From an uncultured bacterium (GTDB taxonomy: Bacteria > Desulfobacterota > BSN033 > UBA1163), in NCBI GenBank assembly GCA_938002255.1, contig CALLAL010000013.1, positions 1 through 64,000 on the forward strand: a DNA stretch of 64,000 nt. Reading direction: 5' to 3'. Position 1 is the first letter of the stretch. The number at the start of each line of letters is the position of its first letter. Positions 43,672-52,661 of this stretch are shown here, one piece after another. Position numbers and translations under genes: made by a program. Below the pieces are notes generated by a model. It had not been told where the DNA came from. It worked only from the letters and a program-made list of their open reading frames with translations, and searched no databases.

Positions 43672-45939
43672 TTAGGGTTCAATCTTCTTAATCAGAACTT
43701 CTCTCGGTTTAATCCCATCAGAGGGCCCTACCACCCCCTCCTCTTCCATCTTTTCAATAATGCGGGCCGCCCGGTTATAGCCAATTCGAAACCGCCTCTG
43801 GATAAGAGAGATGGACGCCTGACCGGTCTCTGCCACAAAGGCAAGGGCTTCATCATACTTCTCATCATATTCATCGTCCTCACTGGGTCCGCCTTTTTCC
43901 TTTTTGGTCTCCGTGAGAATCGAAGTGTCATAAGACGGTTTGCCCTGTTTCTTTAAAAATTCAACCACCCTTTTGATCTCTCCGCTTGAAATATAAGCGC
44001 CGTGGATGCGGATTAACTTGGCACTCCCGGGTGGAAGAAAGAGCATATCTCCTGATCCGAGAAGATGTTCTGCACCCACCGTATCGAGAATGGTCCTTGA
44101 ATCCACCTTGGAGGTGACCTGGAATGAAATCCGTGCAGGGAAATTGGCCTTGATAAGGCCGGTAAGCACATCAACGGAAGGCCTCTGGGTGGCTAAGATC
44201 AGATGGATACCGACGGCTCTTGCCATTTGGGCAAGTCGGGTGATGGCCTCTTCTACCTCTTTGGAAGAGATCATCATCAAATCCGCCAGCTCATCAATCA
44301 CCACGACGATATAAGGAAGCCGCTCAATCTTCTCGTCTTCTTTGGGTTCATTTTCTTCCATCCTATCGCCTCGGCGTTTGTGCCCCTTTCCCTTCTCCTT
44401 CAATTCCTTATCCACTTTCTGATGGTAATGCTCAATATTTCTGACCGCCTTTTCGGCTAAGATCGTATATCTCCGTTCCATCTCCTCAACGAGCCATTTA
44501 AGAGCAAGGGCTGCTTTTTTAGGATGGGTCACCACGGGGAGTAAAAGGTGGGGTATCCCGTCATAATCAGAAAGTTCCAACATCTTTGGATCGATCATGA
44601 TGAATCGAACCTCATCCGGCGTGGCTTTAAAGAGAATGCTGTTGATCATGGCATTGACCGAAACGCTTTTTCCTGATCCGGTTGACCCCGCCACCAAAAG
44701 ATGAGGCATCTTGGCCAGATCAAAAACGAAGGGTTCTCCAGAAATATCCTTTCCAATGGCAAAGGAAAGTTTCGATTTTGAGTTTCGGAAGAGATCGGAA
44801 TCGATAATCTCTTTGAGGTAAACGGTTTCCCTGACCGCATTCGGGACTTCAATCCCGACGACGGATTTCCCTGGTATCGGAGCCACGATTCGAATGGTTA
44901 CCGCACTGAGAGCCAACGCCAGATCATCGGCTAAATTGACAATCCGGCTGACCTTCACCCCCGGAGCTGGCTCAAACTCATACACCGTAATGACCGGGCC
45001 AGGTCTCACCTCCACCACCCGTCCTTCCACCCCGTAATCCAGAAGTTTCTTCTCCAGGATCCTGGAATTCATCACCAGACTATCCCGGTCGATCTTCTGT
45101 CGTTTCTCCGTCTCTGCTTCCAAGAGAGAGAGCGGAGGAAGTTGAAATTCCTTTTGGGTCTCTAAAAACGCAAAAGATCCTTGTTCCGCAACCTCCTCCT
45201 GTTTTTTTGAAGGGCCGGGCTTTCCCACCACCACGACAGGAGGAGGTTCAATCGTTTTCTCCTTTCCCTCTGTTTTGATTTCTGCTCTGGTGGCTTCTTT
45301 ATCCTGTTTTTGCTTGATGAACTTCTTTGCCCTCTCCGCTCGCTCCCTTCTTACCATCTTGATCGTCCCCAACGTCTCAATCCATTTAACTGCGTTGCGC
45401 ATCAAATGGCGGACAACGCCAACAAAGGAGACTCCTGTCCCCAAAACAAAGCCAAGGACAAACATCAGGGCAAAGAGGATCGTCGCTCCCGGAAGATTGA
45501 AGTAACGGACCAGATGCCTCGAAAAAATCTCACCCACCAACCCACCAGCGAGGGGCTCTTGTGTGTAACTTTTTAAAAACTTCATCCACAGACTGAAAAG
45601 GGAAGAAGTAGCCAAAAGGAAGAGGAACCAACCTCCTAATTTTACCAGGGGATATTTCCACTCCCATCGAAGGACAAAGCTGAAGGCATAAAGACCAAGA
45701 ATAAGCGGAATCAAAAAAGAGGGAAACCCGAACGTTTGAAAGATAAAACTTGAAAGGTAAGCCCCCACAATACCCATCCAGTTACTAACCCCTCTCCCTT
45801 TTTGAGAAGAATAAGAGAAAAGGGATGGGTCTGTGGGATGATATGAAATCAGGCTGAGAAAAAGAAAGAGGGCCATGGCAATCAGGAAAATCCCAAGGAT
45901 CTCCCTTTTCAATTTCTCTTTGATCGATTCCTCAATCAC
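43672..45939 (-). CDS. ftsK: DNA translocase FtsK/SpoIIIE
   Basis: This 755-residue protein clears chromosome ends through the division septum. Four hydrophobic segments occupy the first 180 residues. A short charged linker (about 195-260) follows, then the RecA-like motor with Walker A VAGSTGSGKSVSVNA and Walker B YIVVVIDELADLM. A winged-helix gamma domain ends it (ALAFVAETGQASISLIQRRFRIGYNRAARIIEKMEEEG), which reads polarity sequences. The linker is much shorter than in E. coli FtsK. The start is a GTG with a weak ribosome site. Confidence 0.95.
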   Translation of the reverse strand: MIEESIKEKLKREILGIFLIAMALFLFLSLISYHPTDPSLFSYSSQKGRGVSNWMGIVGAYLSSFIFQTFGFPSFLIPLILGLYAFSFVLRWEWKYPLVKLGGWFLFLLATSSLFSLWMKFLKSYTQEPLAGGLVGEIFSRHLVRYFNLPGATILFALMFVLGFVLGTGVSFVGVVRHLMRNAVKWIETLGTIKMVRRERAERAKKFIKQKQDKEATRAEIKTEGKEKTIEPPPVVVVGKPGPSKKQEEVAEQGSFAFLETQKEFQLPPLSLLEAETEKRQKIDRDSLVMNSRILEKKLLDYGVEGRVVEVRPGPVITVYEFEPAPGVKVSRIVNLADDLALALSAVTIRIVAPIPGKSVVGIEVPNAVRETVYLKEIIDSDLFRNSKSKLSFAIGKDISGEPFVFDLAKMPHLLVAGSTGSGKSVSVNAMINSILFKATPDEVRFIMIDPKMLELSDYDGIPHLLLPVVTHPKKAALALKWLVEEMERRYTILAEKAVRNIEHYHQKVDKELKEKGKGHKRRGDRMEENEPKEDEKIERLPYIVVVIDELADLMMISSKEVEEAITRLAQMARAVGIHLILATQRPSVDVLTGLIKANFPARISFQVTSKVDSRTILDTVGAEHLLGSGDMLFLPPGSAKLIRIHGAYISSGEIKRVVEFLKKQGKPSYDTSILTETKKEKGGPSEDDEYDEKYDEALAFVAETGQASISLIQRRFRIGYNRAARIIEKMEEEGVVGPSDGIKPREVLIKKIEP

Positions 45940-46024
45940 AGCTTCCCCCGCTCTTGCCTCAACAAGGTGTTCAACGATAGTTTCAATGGTTTCATAAGAA
46001 AAAGGGATGGGTGCGCCATAGGAA

Positions 46025-46744
46025 TTAACATGGTTTGTGAGAAATCAATTCAAAATTTTTTTTGATGGTTTCATCCACCTGTGCCATTAACATATTCCTG
46101 TCTTTCATGGAATAGGACGCCGTCTCTATAGGTTCCCCGATCCGAATCCGGATCTCTCCCGGGCAAGCCGTCAAACGATCTTTGGGCATGATTTCTCGAC
46201 TTCCTGCAATCGAAATGGGAACAATGGGAACTTTTGATTTCATGGCTAAAGTAAATCCTCCCTTTTTAAAAGGCTGAATTGCTCCATTGGGACTTCTCGA
46301 TCCTTCTGGAAAGATGACGACGGACATCCCCTCCCTGATTTTCTGGGCGGCCTGATTCATGGCCTCAACCGTTTCGCGCGTCCCCTGCCGATCCAAGCTG
46401 ATATAGCCTGCAGCACTCATCGTCCATCCAAAAAAAGGAATTGAAAAAAGTTCCTTTTTCGCTAGCCATTTGAAATGGAAAGGGAGATAACCAAGAAGGG
46501 CAAAGATGTCGTAACTTCCTTGATGGTTAGACATAAAGATGAAAGGACCTTCCCCTTTGATTTTTTCCAGCCCCTCGACCCTCACACGGACCTGATTTGC
46601 CAGTAGAGCAATCCGTCCCCACCATTGGGCAAAACCATGACCGATTTTACCTTTTCGGTCAATGGGATAAACCAACAAGGTAAGGCCCCCCAGGATCAGC
46701 GTGGCCAGGACAATACAGGACCAAACAAAAATCGTGCGCAACAT
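46025..46744 (-). CDS. plsC: 1-acyl-sn-glycerol-3-phosphate acyltransferase
   Basis: This 239-residue membrane enzyme adds the second acyl chain to lysophosphatidic acid, giving phosphatidate. The N-terminal hydrophobic helix (about 5-25) anchors it. Catalytic box NHQGSYDIF (HxxxxD-like) and the glycerol-phosphate box FPEGSRSPNG are present, as is VPIVPISIAGS. It lies between the cooC-like gene and ftsK on the same strand. Confidence 0.92.
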   Translation of the reverse strand: MLRTIFVWSCIVLATLILGGLTLLVYPIDRKGKIGHGFAQWWGRIALLANQVRVRVEGLEKIKGEGPFIFMSNHQGSYDIFALLGYLPFHFKWLAKKELFSIPFFGWTMSAAGYISLDRQGTRETVEAMNQAAQKIREGMSVVIFPEGSRSPNGAIQPFKKGGFTLAMKSKVPIVPISIAGSREIMPKDRLTACPGEIRIRIGEPIETASYSMKDRNMLMAQVDETIKKNFELISHKPC

Positions 46745-46879
46745 AAACCTGTTTAAATCTCAACGATCAAAGCTAAAATGTCAAAGGAATGCCAAATTCT
46801 TAAATAGGCATTTACCTAAAGGCCTAATCCAGTCGAATAGAGATAGGTGGCCCTTTGTCATTTGAAATGATCTCAATGA

Positions 46880-47653
46880 TTAAATTCTCTTCTCCAACTC
46901 TTCGAGGATGGCTCGCACCTCGTCTTTGATCTGGTCGTCCATATCGTAGGGGGACTTTCCCACCCGATCTGCCTCAAGAATTTTCGGGTTGAAACTCATA
47001 TGTCCCAGGACTGGAAAATCAGAAAGATTCTCTTCAATCACCTTCCGGTCTTCTTCCGAGGTGATTTTATTCCCAACGATCATGATCTTCTTGATCTTCA
47101 GATCTTCCCCCAATTTTCTAATCTGTTTTGCCGTCTGGATGGCTCTCTGCCCTGGTTCGACGACTATGATGAGCCCATCCACATATCCTGTGCTTCCTCT
47201 TCCGAGATGCTCGAGACCGGCTTCCATATCAATGATGAGCGCTTCATCTCGGAGAATCAGGACATGACGAACCAGGTTCTTCAGAAGAACATTTTCGGGG
47301 CAGAAACACCCCCCACCCCCCTGGGGAATACACCCCAGTAGAAGAAGCTTGATGCCCTGATAGTTTACCCCTAATTCATCAGGAATATCATCCACCTTGG
47401 GATTGAGTCTAAACATGGCACCAAAGGTCCCCTTTTGGGCTCCCGTCCTCTCTTCAATCAGTGAGGTCATGGCGGCAATTGGTGAGAGCTTATCCGAAAT
47501 CTCCTTGGGGAGACCGATGGCTGATGCCAAATTGGAATCTGGATCGGCATCAATGGCAAGGACTTTCTTGCCTTGAGATGCTAAAATCCTCGCCATCACC
47601 CCTGCCAGCGTTGTTTTACCGACTCCACCTTTTCCAGATATCGCAATCTTCAC
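46880..47653 (-). CDS. CooC/AcsF-type nickel-insertion ATPase for CO dehydrogenase
   Basis: This 257-residue protein starts at a GTG (47653) behind GGAAGGAGG; the frame upstream lacks a ribosome site. It opens VKIAISGKGGVGKTTLAG, a deviant Walker A of the MinD/SIMIBI class. The motifs IDADPDSNLASAIGLP, PQGGGGCFCPENVLLKNLVRHV and DMEAGLEHLGRGS are those of CooC/AcsF, where the Cys-x-Cys of the dimer binds nickel or zinc. It matures carbon monoxide dehydrogenase or acetyl-CoA synthase, so the genome probably encodes one, though none is in this window. MinD-like proteins lack this CxC text. Confidence 0.87.
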   Translation of the reverse strand: MKIAISGKGGVGKTTLAGVMARILASQGKKVLAIDADPDSNLASAIGLPKEISDKLSPIAAMTSLIEERTGAQKGTFGAMFRLNPKVDDIPDELGVNYQGIKLLLLGCIPQGGGGCFCPENVLLKNLVRHVLILRDEALIIDMEAGLEHLGRGSTGYVDGLIIVVEPGQRAIQTAKQIRKLGEDLKIKKIMIVGNKITSEEDRKVIEENLSDFPVLGHMSFNPKILEADRVGKSPYDMDDQIKDEVRAILEELEKRI

Positions 47654-47822
47654 AGGATGATTCCTCCTTCCAACTAACGTAATCATATCCAAATTTTCAT
47701 AAAAAGTCTAATGGTTCCGAATGGCCCTACGCACCCGATCTGATGAGTTGGGTACTCAAACCCATGCAGAGTAGACTATTTTACGTTAACCCTTTGGCTT
47801 TAAAGACCTTTGTGTGTATTTA

Positions 47823-47831
47823 TGCTATAAT
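47823..47831 (+). promoter_or_regulatory. Extended -10 promoter of the histidine kinase gene
   Basis: TGCTATAAT at 47823-47831 is an extended -10 element with a perfect TATAAT. No good -35 is seen, which is usual for this type. It lies 62 bases before the ATG at 47894, in the gap divergent to the cooC-like gene. Confidence 0.5.
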
Positions 47832-47893
47832 ATTTTTGACATGATGAGAACATTCCTTTTCATTCCCTTTACTGAATCGGGGGAGCTCCTATC

Positions 47894-49342
47894 ATGAGGT
47901 TGACCATCTTCTCAAGGGCTCTTATGGGATATCTGGTCCTCATCCTTTTAGTGGTTGCCATGGGAGCTTACACCTACTACCAGATGGATCGGATTCACAA
48001 CCTCACTGAATCCATCCTGAACGTCAACAATGACATGATCGATCGCTCAGAAAAACTCTTAGACCTGATCTATTCCCAGGTCCGATATGAAAAGAAGTTT
48101 ACCATTTCCAAGGATGAGATTTTTTATGAAGAGTTTTTACGGCTCCGAAAGGATTTCGATCAGATGTTCAATGAAATAAAGCCGCCAGAAGATTTCCCAC
48201 AGGCAGGACACCATCTGAAAAACATCCAGGCATTTTACCAGGATTATCAATCTCTGGTGCAGGAAGAGGCCGAATGGATCAAAGCCGGTCTCTCCAAGGG
48301 ACAGCTCCCCTCTCTGTCAATGAAAAAAGAAGAGAAAACTCAATCCATGATTCATGAACTTGAACAATTGAAAATCATCATTCGGCAGAATTCCACGGAC
48401 AAGATTAAACGGTTGTATACCATCGGAACAGAGTTTCGCCAAATGGGAATCATGATGATCGGCTCTTTTATCCTGATCGCAATCATCGTCTCCATGCTGA
48501 TCAAACGGAGTATTACCTTGCCTGTCTCGCTCTTAAAAAAGAAGACCCTGGAAATCGGTCAGGGTAATTTTAAAGGAGACCTTCGCCTTTCTTCTCCACC
48601 GGAATTGGCAGAGTTGGCAGGTGCTTTTAATCTTATGTGTAACAGATTAAAAGATCTCGACCAGATGAAATCTGATTTTTTCTCAACCATCACCCATGAG
48701 CTCCGTTCTCCTCTTTCAACGATTAAGCTTGGGATGGACCTTCTTAAGGATGGAATGGAGGGCCCCATCACAAGAGGACAAAAAGAAATCCTGGAGGGAC
48801 TGGAAAAGGAGTGCCTTCGGCTCATCGGTTTAATTAATTCCTTATTAGACCTCTCCAAAATGGAAGCTGGAATGATGCCGTTTCATCTCGAGCCTCAACC
48901 GATTGCTCCTCTCATTGATCAAACGCTCAAGGAATTGAAACCGATGGTTGATTCTAAAAAAATCAGCATCCAAACCAGGATCATGGAAGGATTGCCTAAT
49001 ATCAAAATGGACAGGGAAAGGATCCTTCAGGCCTTGCGTAATCTCATCGGAAATGCGGTGAAATTTACTCCGGAGAGAGGTCAAATCAAGGTCACTGCCC
49101 GCTCCGTCGATCATGGATTGGAGGTCTCGATCGAAGATACCGGCCCGGGCATCCCTAAAGAACACCTCATCACCATTTTCGAAAAATTCCAGCAGGGGGT
49201 CACCAGTCAACCCTCCCCAAATCAGGGGACAGGATTGGGATTAGCCATTGCAAGACAGATCATCACTCACCATGGTGGTAAGATATGGGCAAACAGTCAA
49301 CTCGGGCATGGAAGTACCTTCTTCTTTTTCTTGCCTGCCTAA
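47894..49342 (+). CDS. Membrane sensor histidine kinase (QseE/GlrK-like layout)
   Basis: This 482-residue kinase has a membrane segment at about 8-26, a helical periplasmic sensor (27-183) of the four-helix-bundle kind, a second membrane segment (186-203), a HAMP domain (204-256), a HisKA domain with phospho-acceptor H268 (STITHELRSP) and a HATPase domain with NLIGNAVKFTPE, DTGPGIP and GTGLGLAIA. The signal is unknown. The next gene, overlapping it by 58 bases, encodes a TPR lipoprotein, the same pairing as QseE-QseG in enterobacteria. No response regulator follows, so the partner is elsewhere. Confidence 0.9.
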   Translation: MRLTIFSRALMGYLVLILLVVAMGAYTYYQMDRIHNLTESILNVNNDMIDRSEKLLDLIYSQVRYEKKFTISKDEIFYEEFLRLRKDFDQMFNEIKPPEDFPQAGHHLKNIQAFYQDYQSLVQEEAEWIKAGLSKGQLPSLSMKKEEKTQSMIHELEQLKIIIRQNSTDKIKRLYTIGTEFRQMGIMMIGSFILIAIIVSMLIKRSITLPVSLLKKKTLEIGQGNFKGDLRLSSPPELAELAGAFNLMCNRLKDLDQMKSDFFSTITHELRSPLSTIKLGMDLLKDGMEGPITRGQKEILEGLEKECLRLIGLINSLLDLSKMEAGMMPFHLEPQPIAPLIDQTLKELKPMVDSKKISIQTRIMEGLPNIKMDRERILQALRNLIGNAVKFTPERGQIKVTARSVDHGLEVSIEDTGPGIPKEHLITIFEKFQQGVTSQPSPNQGTGLGLAIARQIITHHGGKIWANSQLGHGSTFFFFLPA

Positions 49343-50166
49343 GTCTTCAGTTCCTTTTTAACTGTGCTCTGATCCAAGACTCAAAGCGAGCCGCTGAAGA
49401 ACCGAAGTCGTTCGAGGAAGCCAGGGAATACCTTCGCCTCGGGCACAAGCTGCTCCTCCAAAAGGATTACGAAGGGGCAAGACTGGCCTATCAAAAAGTT
49501 CGTTCCTTCACTCCTGGCCAACCCTTGGAAGATCAGGCGCTTTGGGGCATGGCCATGATTGACGCCCATTTCGGAAATCCAAACAAAAATTATAAAAAAT
49601 CCATTGAACACCTTCTTACACTTTTGAACGAGTATCCCCAAAGTGACCTTGTGGAGCAGGCAAAAATTTGGGTCGGGGTACTCTTAGAGAATGTGGAGTC
49701 CAACCAAAAGATAGAAAAATTATATGAAACCCTCCAGAACATGGAAAAAATAAAACACACGATCCGGGAATCTCAAAAAGGGAGATCTTCTGAACCACGA
49801 TGGGATGAACACACCGCTGGCCGGGAACTGCTCCAGCAAAGCCTCAAGGCCCTGTCCCACGGGAATTTTGAGGGAGCCATCAGCGAAAACCAGAAAGTTT
49901 TATCCTCCCCTGATCCCCGATCTCCAAAAGCGGAAGCCCTTTTTAATTTAGGATTTCTCTTCGCTCACTATGAAAATCCTCAGAGGAATATTGAGAGATC
50001 CATCGATTTCTTTAACAGACTCATTAAGAATCATCCCAAAAGCCCCTGGGTCGAACATGCCAAGATCTGGATCGGAGTTCTCCAGGAAAATGAGGAGTTA
50101 ACCCGTCTCATCCAAAAGTTAAAGCAAGTGGACATCGAAGTGGAAGAGATGAAGCGGAAAAGATGA
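49285..50166 (+). CDS. TPR lipoprotein (QseG-like position)
   Basis: This 293-residue protein has a basic start, a hydrophobic stretch (about 11-25) and a lipobox-like FLFNC, so it is likely a lipoprotein. The body consists of helical repeats in two similar halves: RLGHKLLLQKDYEGARLAYQKVRS with AKIWVGVLLENVE, and LQQSLKALSHGNFEGAISENQKVLS with AKIWIGVLQENEE, each having a YPQS/HPKS turn. This indicates duplicated TPR units. It overlaps the histidine kinase gene by 58 bases, so it may tune that kinase at the envelope. The role is inferred from position. Confidence 0.72.
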   Translation: MGKQSTRAWKYLLLFLACLSLQFLFNCALIQDSKRAAEEPKSFEEAREYLRLGHKLLLQKDYEGARLAYQKVRSFTPGQPLEDQALWGMAMIDAHFGNPNKNYKKSIEHLLTLLNEYPQSDLVEQAKIWVGVLLENVESNQKIEKLYETLQNMEKIKHTIRESQKGRSSEPRWDEHTAGRELLQQSLKALSHGNFEGAISENQKVLSSPDPRSPKAEALFNLGFLFAHYENPQRNIERSIDFFNRLIKNHPKSPWVEHAKIWIGVLQENEELTRLIQKLKQVDIEVEEMKRKR

Positions 50167-50183
50167 AAAGAACCTGCACCCGT

Positions 50184-50993
50184 TTATTGAGGTGACGGAG
50201 TAAACTTCTGATAAATCTTTTGGTCTGAGAAAAGGGGGATAAAAAGGGTTGGATAAACCAAGGGCAATGCTTCATCCTTCCCGATCACCAGGTATCCTGT
50301 TTCCTTAAGACTCCGAAAAAGTTTCGCAAGCACTTTGATCTGAGATTCCTTAGAGAAATAGGTAAAGACTAAATTGCGACAAAAAATCAGATCCATGCCA
50401 AGAAAGGGTTCTTCGGTGAGGATGTCATGCCGTTTAAACTCAACGCTCCCCTTGATAGATGGGTGTAAAACAAATAACCCATCTTCTTCGTTAAAGTATT
50501 CTTGGAGAATCTTCATTGGCATCTCTCTCAAACTGCTCTTCTTGTATCTTCCCTCCTTTGCCCTCCGGAGCATCTTCTCGTCAATATCCGTTGCTAAAAC
50601 AAAAAGGCGAACCTCCGGATAATCCTTTTTAAACTGTTGATTCCAGAGCAGTGAAAGACTATAGGGTTCCTCCCCGCTGGCACAACCAACAGACCAGATG
50701 TTTAATTCACCTTCTGCTTTGTTCTGAAGGATCGGTGGGAAGATGGAATGGCCGAGGGTATCAAAAACCTCCTGATCTCGGAAGAAACGAGAAAGGGTGA
50801 CGGTGAGAATTTTGGAGAGAGAACCCTTCTCATCAGGATCCTGTCGGACTTTTAAGTGGTATTCATCAAAACAAGAAAAACCAAGCTCATAGATTCTCCT
50901 CTCGACTTTCCGTTTAATCCCCCTCCTCTGGAAGGGCCGCCACTGAAGGCCAAGAAGGGGTGCAATTTCTTTAAGAAATTGATCAAAGGACAT
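50184..50993 (-). CDS. CheR-type protein-glutamate methyltransferase
   Basis: This 269-residue protein starts at 50993 with AAAGGA upstream, overlapping the ogt stop by 11 bases. It has the CheR N-terminal helical domain (SFDQFLKEIAPLLG, RRIYELGF) and the SAM-binding domain with NIWSVGCASGEEPYSLSLL, LATDIDEKMLRRAKEGRY and MDLIFCRNLVFTYFS. CheR methylates glutamates of chemoreceptors using S-adenosylmethionine. No other chemotaxis gene is nearby, and the pentapeptide-binding beta subdomain appears present. The usual NVLIYF text reads NLVFTYF. It may serve another signalling array. Confidence 0.85.
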   Translation of the reverse strand: MSFDQFLKEIAPLLGLQWRPFQRRGIKRKVERRIYELGFSCFDEYHLKVRQDPDEKGSLSKILTVTLSRFFRDQEVFDTLGHSIFPPILQNKAEGELNIWSVGCASGEEPYSLSLLWNQQFKKDYPEVRLFVLATDIDEKMLRRAKEGRYKKSSLREMPMKILQEYFNEEDGLFVLHPSIKGSVEFKRHDILTEEPFLGMDLIFCRNLVFTYFSKESQIKVLAKLFRSLKETGYLVIGKDEALPLVYPTLFIPLFSDQKIYQKFTPSPQ

Positions 50994-51489
50994 GGGTCCT
51001 TTCGAAATCGAGAAGTTTCTGTTTGATTTTAAGCCCATGGCCAAAACCGCCTAGACCTCCATTACGTTCAATCACCCTGTGGCAGGGGATAATCAAAGGA
51101 ACAGGGTTGACACCGTTGGCCTTCCCAACTGCCCGGAAAGCTCTGGGATGGCCAATGGCGCGGGCGATATCCTGATAGGAACGCGTCTGTCCATAGGGGA
51201 TTTTTGCCAGTGCAGACCAGACCTTTTTCTGGAAGGGTGTCCCCTTCAAATCAAGTCTGCAATGAAACTTCTTAAGTTTCCCCTCTAAATACCGCTTTAA
51301 CTGAAGAATGATGTCCTTGTTTTTGAGAGGGTCTTTGACGATACACGGAGGAAATTGCTCTTTAAGAGTTTTCAAAAAAGCTTTTTCCGAAGTCAAAAAA
51401 TCAACCCTACAGACGCCTCTTTCCGTTGAAGCCACAAACACCTTTCCCAACCACGACGACTCAAACAAAGCGTAATAGACTTTGTCCAT
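50983..51489 (-). CDS. ogt: Methylated-DNA--protein-cysteine methyltransferase
   Basis: This 168-residue suicide repair protein removes methyl groups from O6-methylguanine. The active site reads IPCHRVIERNGGLGGFG, with the acceptor Cys about residue 138. The preceding FQKKVWSALAKIPYGQTRSYQDIARAIGHPRAFRAVG is the DNA-binding helix-turn-helix. The N-terminal RNase H-like domain is present but lacks the Ada metal site, so this is the constitutive Ogt/MGMT form. Confidence 0.94.
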   Translation of the reverse strand: MDKVYYALFESSWLGKVFVASTERGVCRVDFLTSEKAFLKTLKEQFPPCIVKDPLKNKDIILQLKRYLEGKLKKFHCRLDLKGTPFQKKVWSALAKIPYGQTRSYQDIARAIGHPRAFRAVGKANGVNPVPLIIPCHRVIERNGGLGGFGHGLKIKQKLLDFERTHVL

Positions 51490-51519
51490 ACCTGCCTCCT
51501 CCGTTTGAATAAGTGACTC

Positions 51520-52569
51520 CTATGGCGGGATCCTGTCTTCTGTTTTCTGAAATGTGTAAAGGCCGGCTTTGATCAGCCCCATGGGACCGGTCATCATCGT
51601 GTTTCCACCGGGTGCGGCATATTGAAAAGGCAGGGGAATTTCTTTGAAGAGGGCGCGGTTGGGTCCGGTTACCCAAATGGAGACTTTCCCAAAATAGGGC
51701 ATCAAGGTAATGACTCCATGGCCATCATCATCAAAGACCTCCTTTCGGGTTAATTCTCCTCGAAGAAAACGTCGGAGGTGATTCTCCAATTTCTCAGGAG
51801 TCAACCGGTGGGTATGATGTTCATAGAGACCCACTATCTTCCTGTCAATCAAAAGGGCAGCAATCGTATGGCCATTTCCTATATTAACGACGAGAGAGGG
51901 TTCGTCCACGTCGTCCACACATCCTAAGATGGCAGAGAAAGCGGTATCCATCAGAAGGACAGGCAATGAGGTAGCTCTCTTTACGGCTTGTGCACTTGAT
52001 TTCATTCTGAGATAAAAATCCGGTATGGAATGTTCTGTAAAGTGAAAGAACTCTGGACGGTTATCCTTTTTTAACATCGCCTCCATCTGATCGAATCGGA
52101 AGGTTCGATCAGAAACCCCTCGGGGTGCCACACCATGGTCCTGCACAGCAACCGCGATGAGATCGAAGTTAAAATCTTCTCCAAATTGGATGAGGAAATG
52201 GCGAAGAAGAGGAAGGTCGATTTCACAAATCTTAAATTCCTGAAACGTTCCTGGAGAAGGATGATCTCCAATTTCTATCCCCATCGATCGGACTTCATCC
52301 AGGTCATTGCGGATGGAATAGGCGGCGGATTCCTCCATCACCACCCGATAGCCCTTTTTGAGATGATCCAGAATGGCTCGACTGATGGATCCTCCGCCAA
52401 TAGTATCTCCATAAATATAGAGATCCCCTTCGATCCTTCTTAATCTTTTGGCGAGGACTCTGGATGGGGTCGGCAGAACAAGACTGGTGCAATTTTCGAT
52501 CTCCTTTTCGGAGTCAAACAGGAGAATGTCTTGCGTCCCCGCCCCGATATCAATGGCCAGTATTTTCAT
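51520..52569 (-). CDS. DUF1786 protein, actin/ASKHA-like ATPase fold
   Basis: This protein of about 349 residues starts MKILAIDIGAGTQDILLFD, an ASKHA phosphate-1 loop. The later VVNIGNGHTIAALLIDRKIVGLYEHHTHRLTPEKL and GPMGLIKAG match the DUF1786 family, which appears in archaea and anaerobic bacteria and is sometimes labelled pyruvate formate-lyase activating-like without proof. No radical SAM motif is present here. An upstream in-frame ATG at 52617 is less likely since the family begins at the loop. It lies between rtcB and ogt on the minus strand. Confidence 0.72.
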   Translation of the reverse strand: MKILAIDIGAGTQDILLFDSEKEIENCTSLVLPTPSRVLAKRLRRIEGDLYIYGDTIGGGSISRAILDHLKKGYRVVMEESAAYSIRNDLDEVRSMGIEIGDHPSPGTFQEFKICEIDLPLLRHFLIQFGEDFNFDLIAVAVQDHGVAPRGVSDRTFRFDQMEAMLKKDNRPEFFHFTEHSIPDFYLRMKSSAQAVKRATSLPVLLMDTAFSAILGCVDDVDEPSLVVNIGNGHTIAALLIDRKIVGLYEHHTHRLTPEKLENHLRRFLRGELTRKEVFDDDGHGVITLMPYFGKVSIWVTGPNRALFKEIPLPFQYAAPGGNTMMTGPMGLIKAGLYTFQKTEDRIPP

Positions 52570-52661
52570 CTGTTCAATAACAGGGATCAAGGATTCAAGG
52601 TTGAAGAGTCTGATCAATGAGGACTTTCACTTGATCCATAGACCCCTTGGCCCCTTGGACC

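Noticed and set aside
46880-47653. MinD or ParA
   Set aside because: The CFCPENVLL and GLEHLGRG segments fit CooC/AcsF, and there is no C-terminal membrane helix or parB/minC neighbour.
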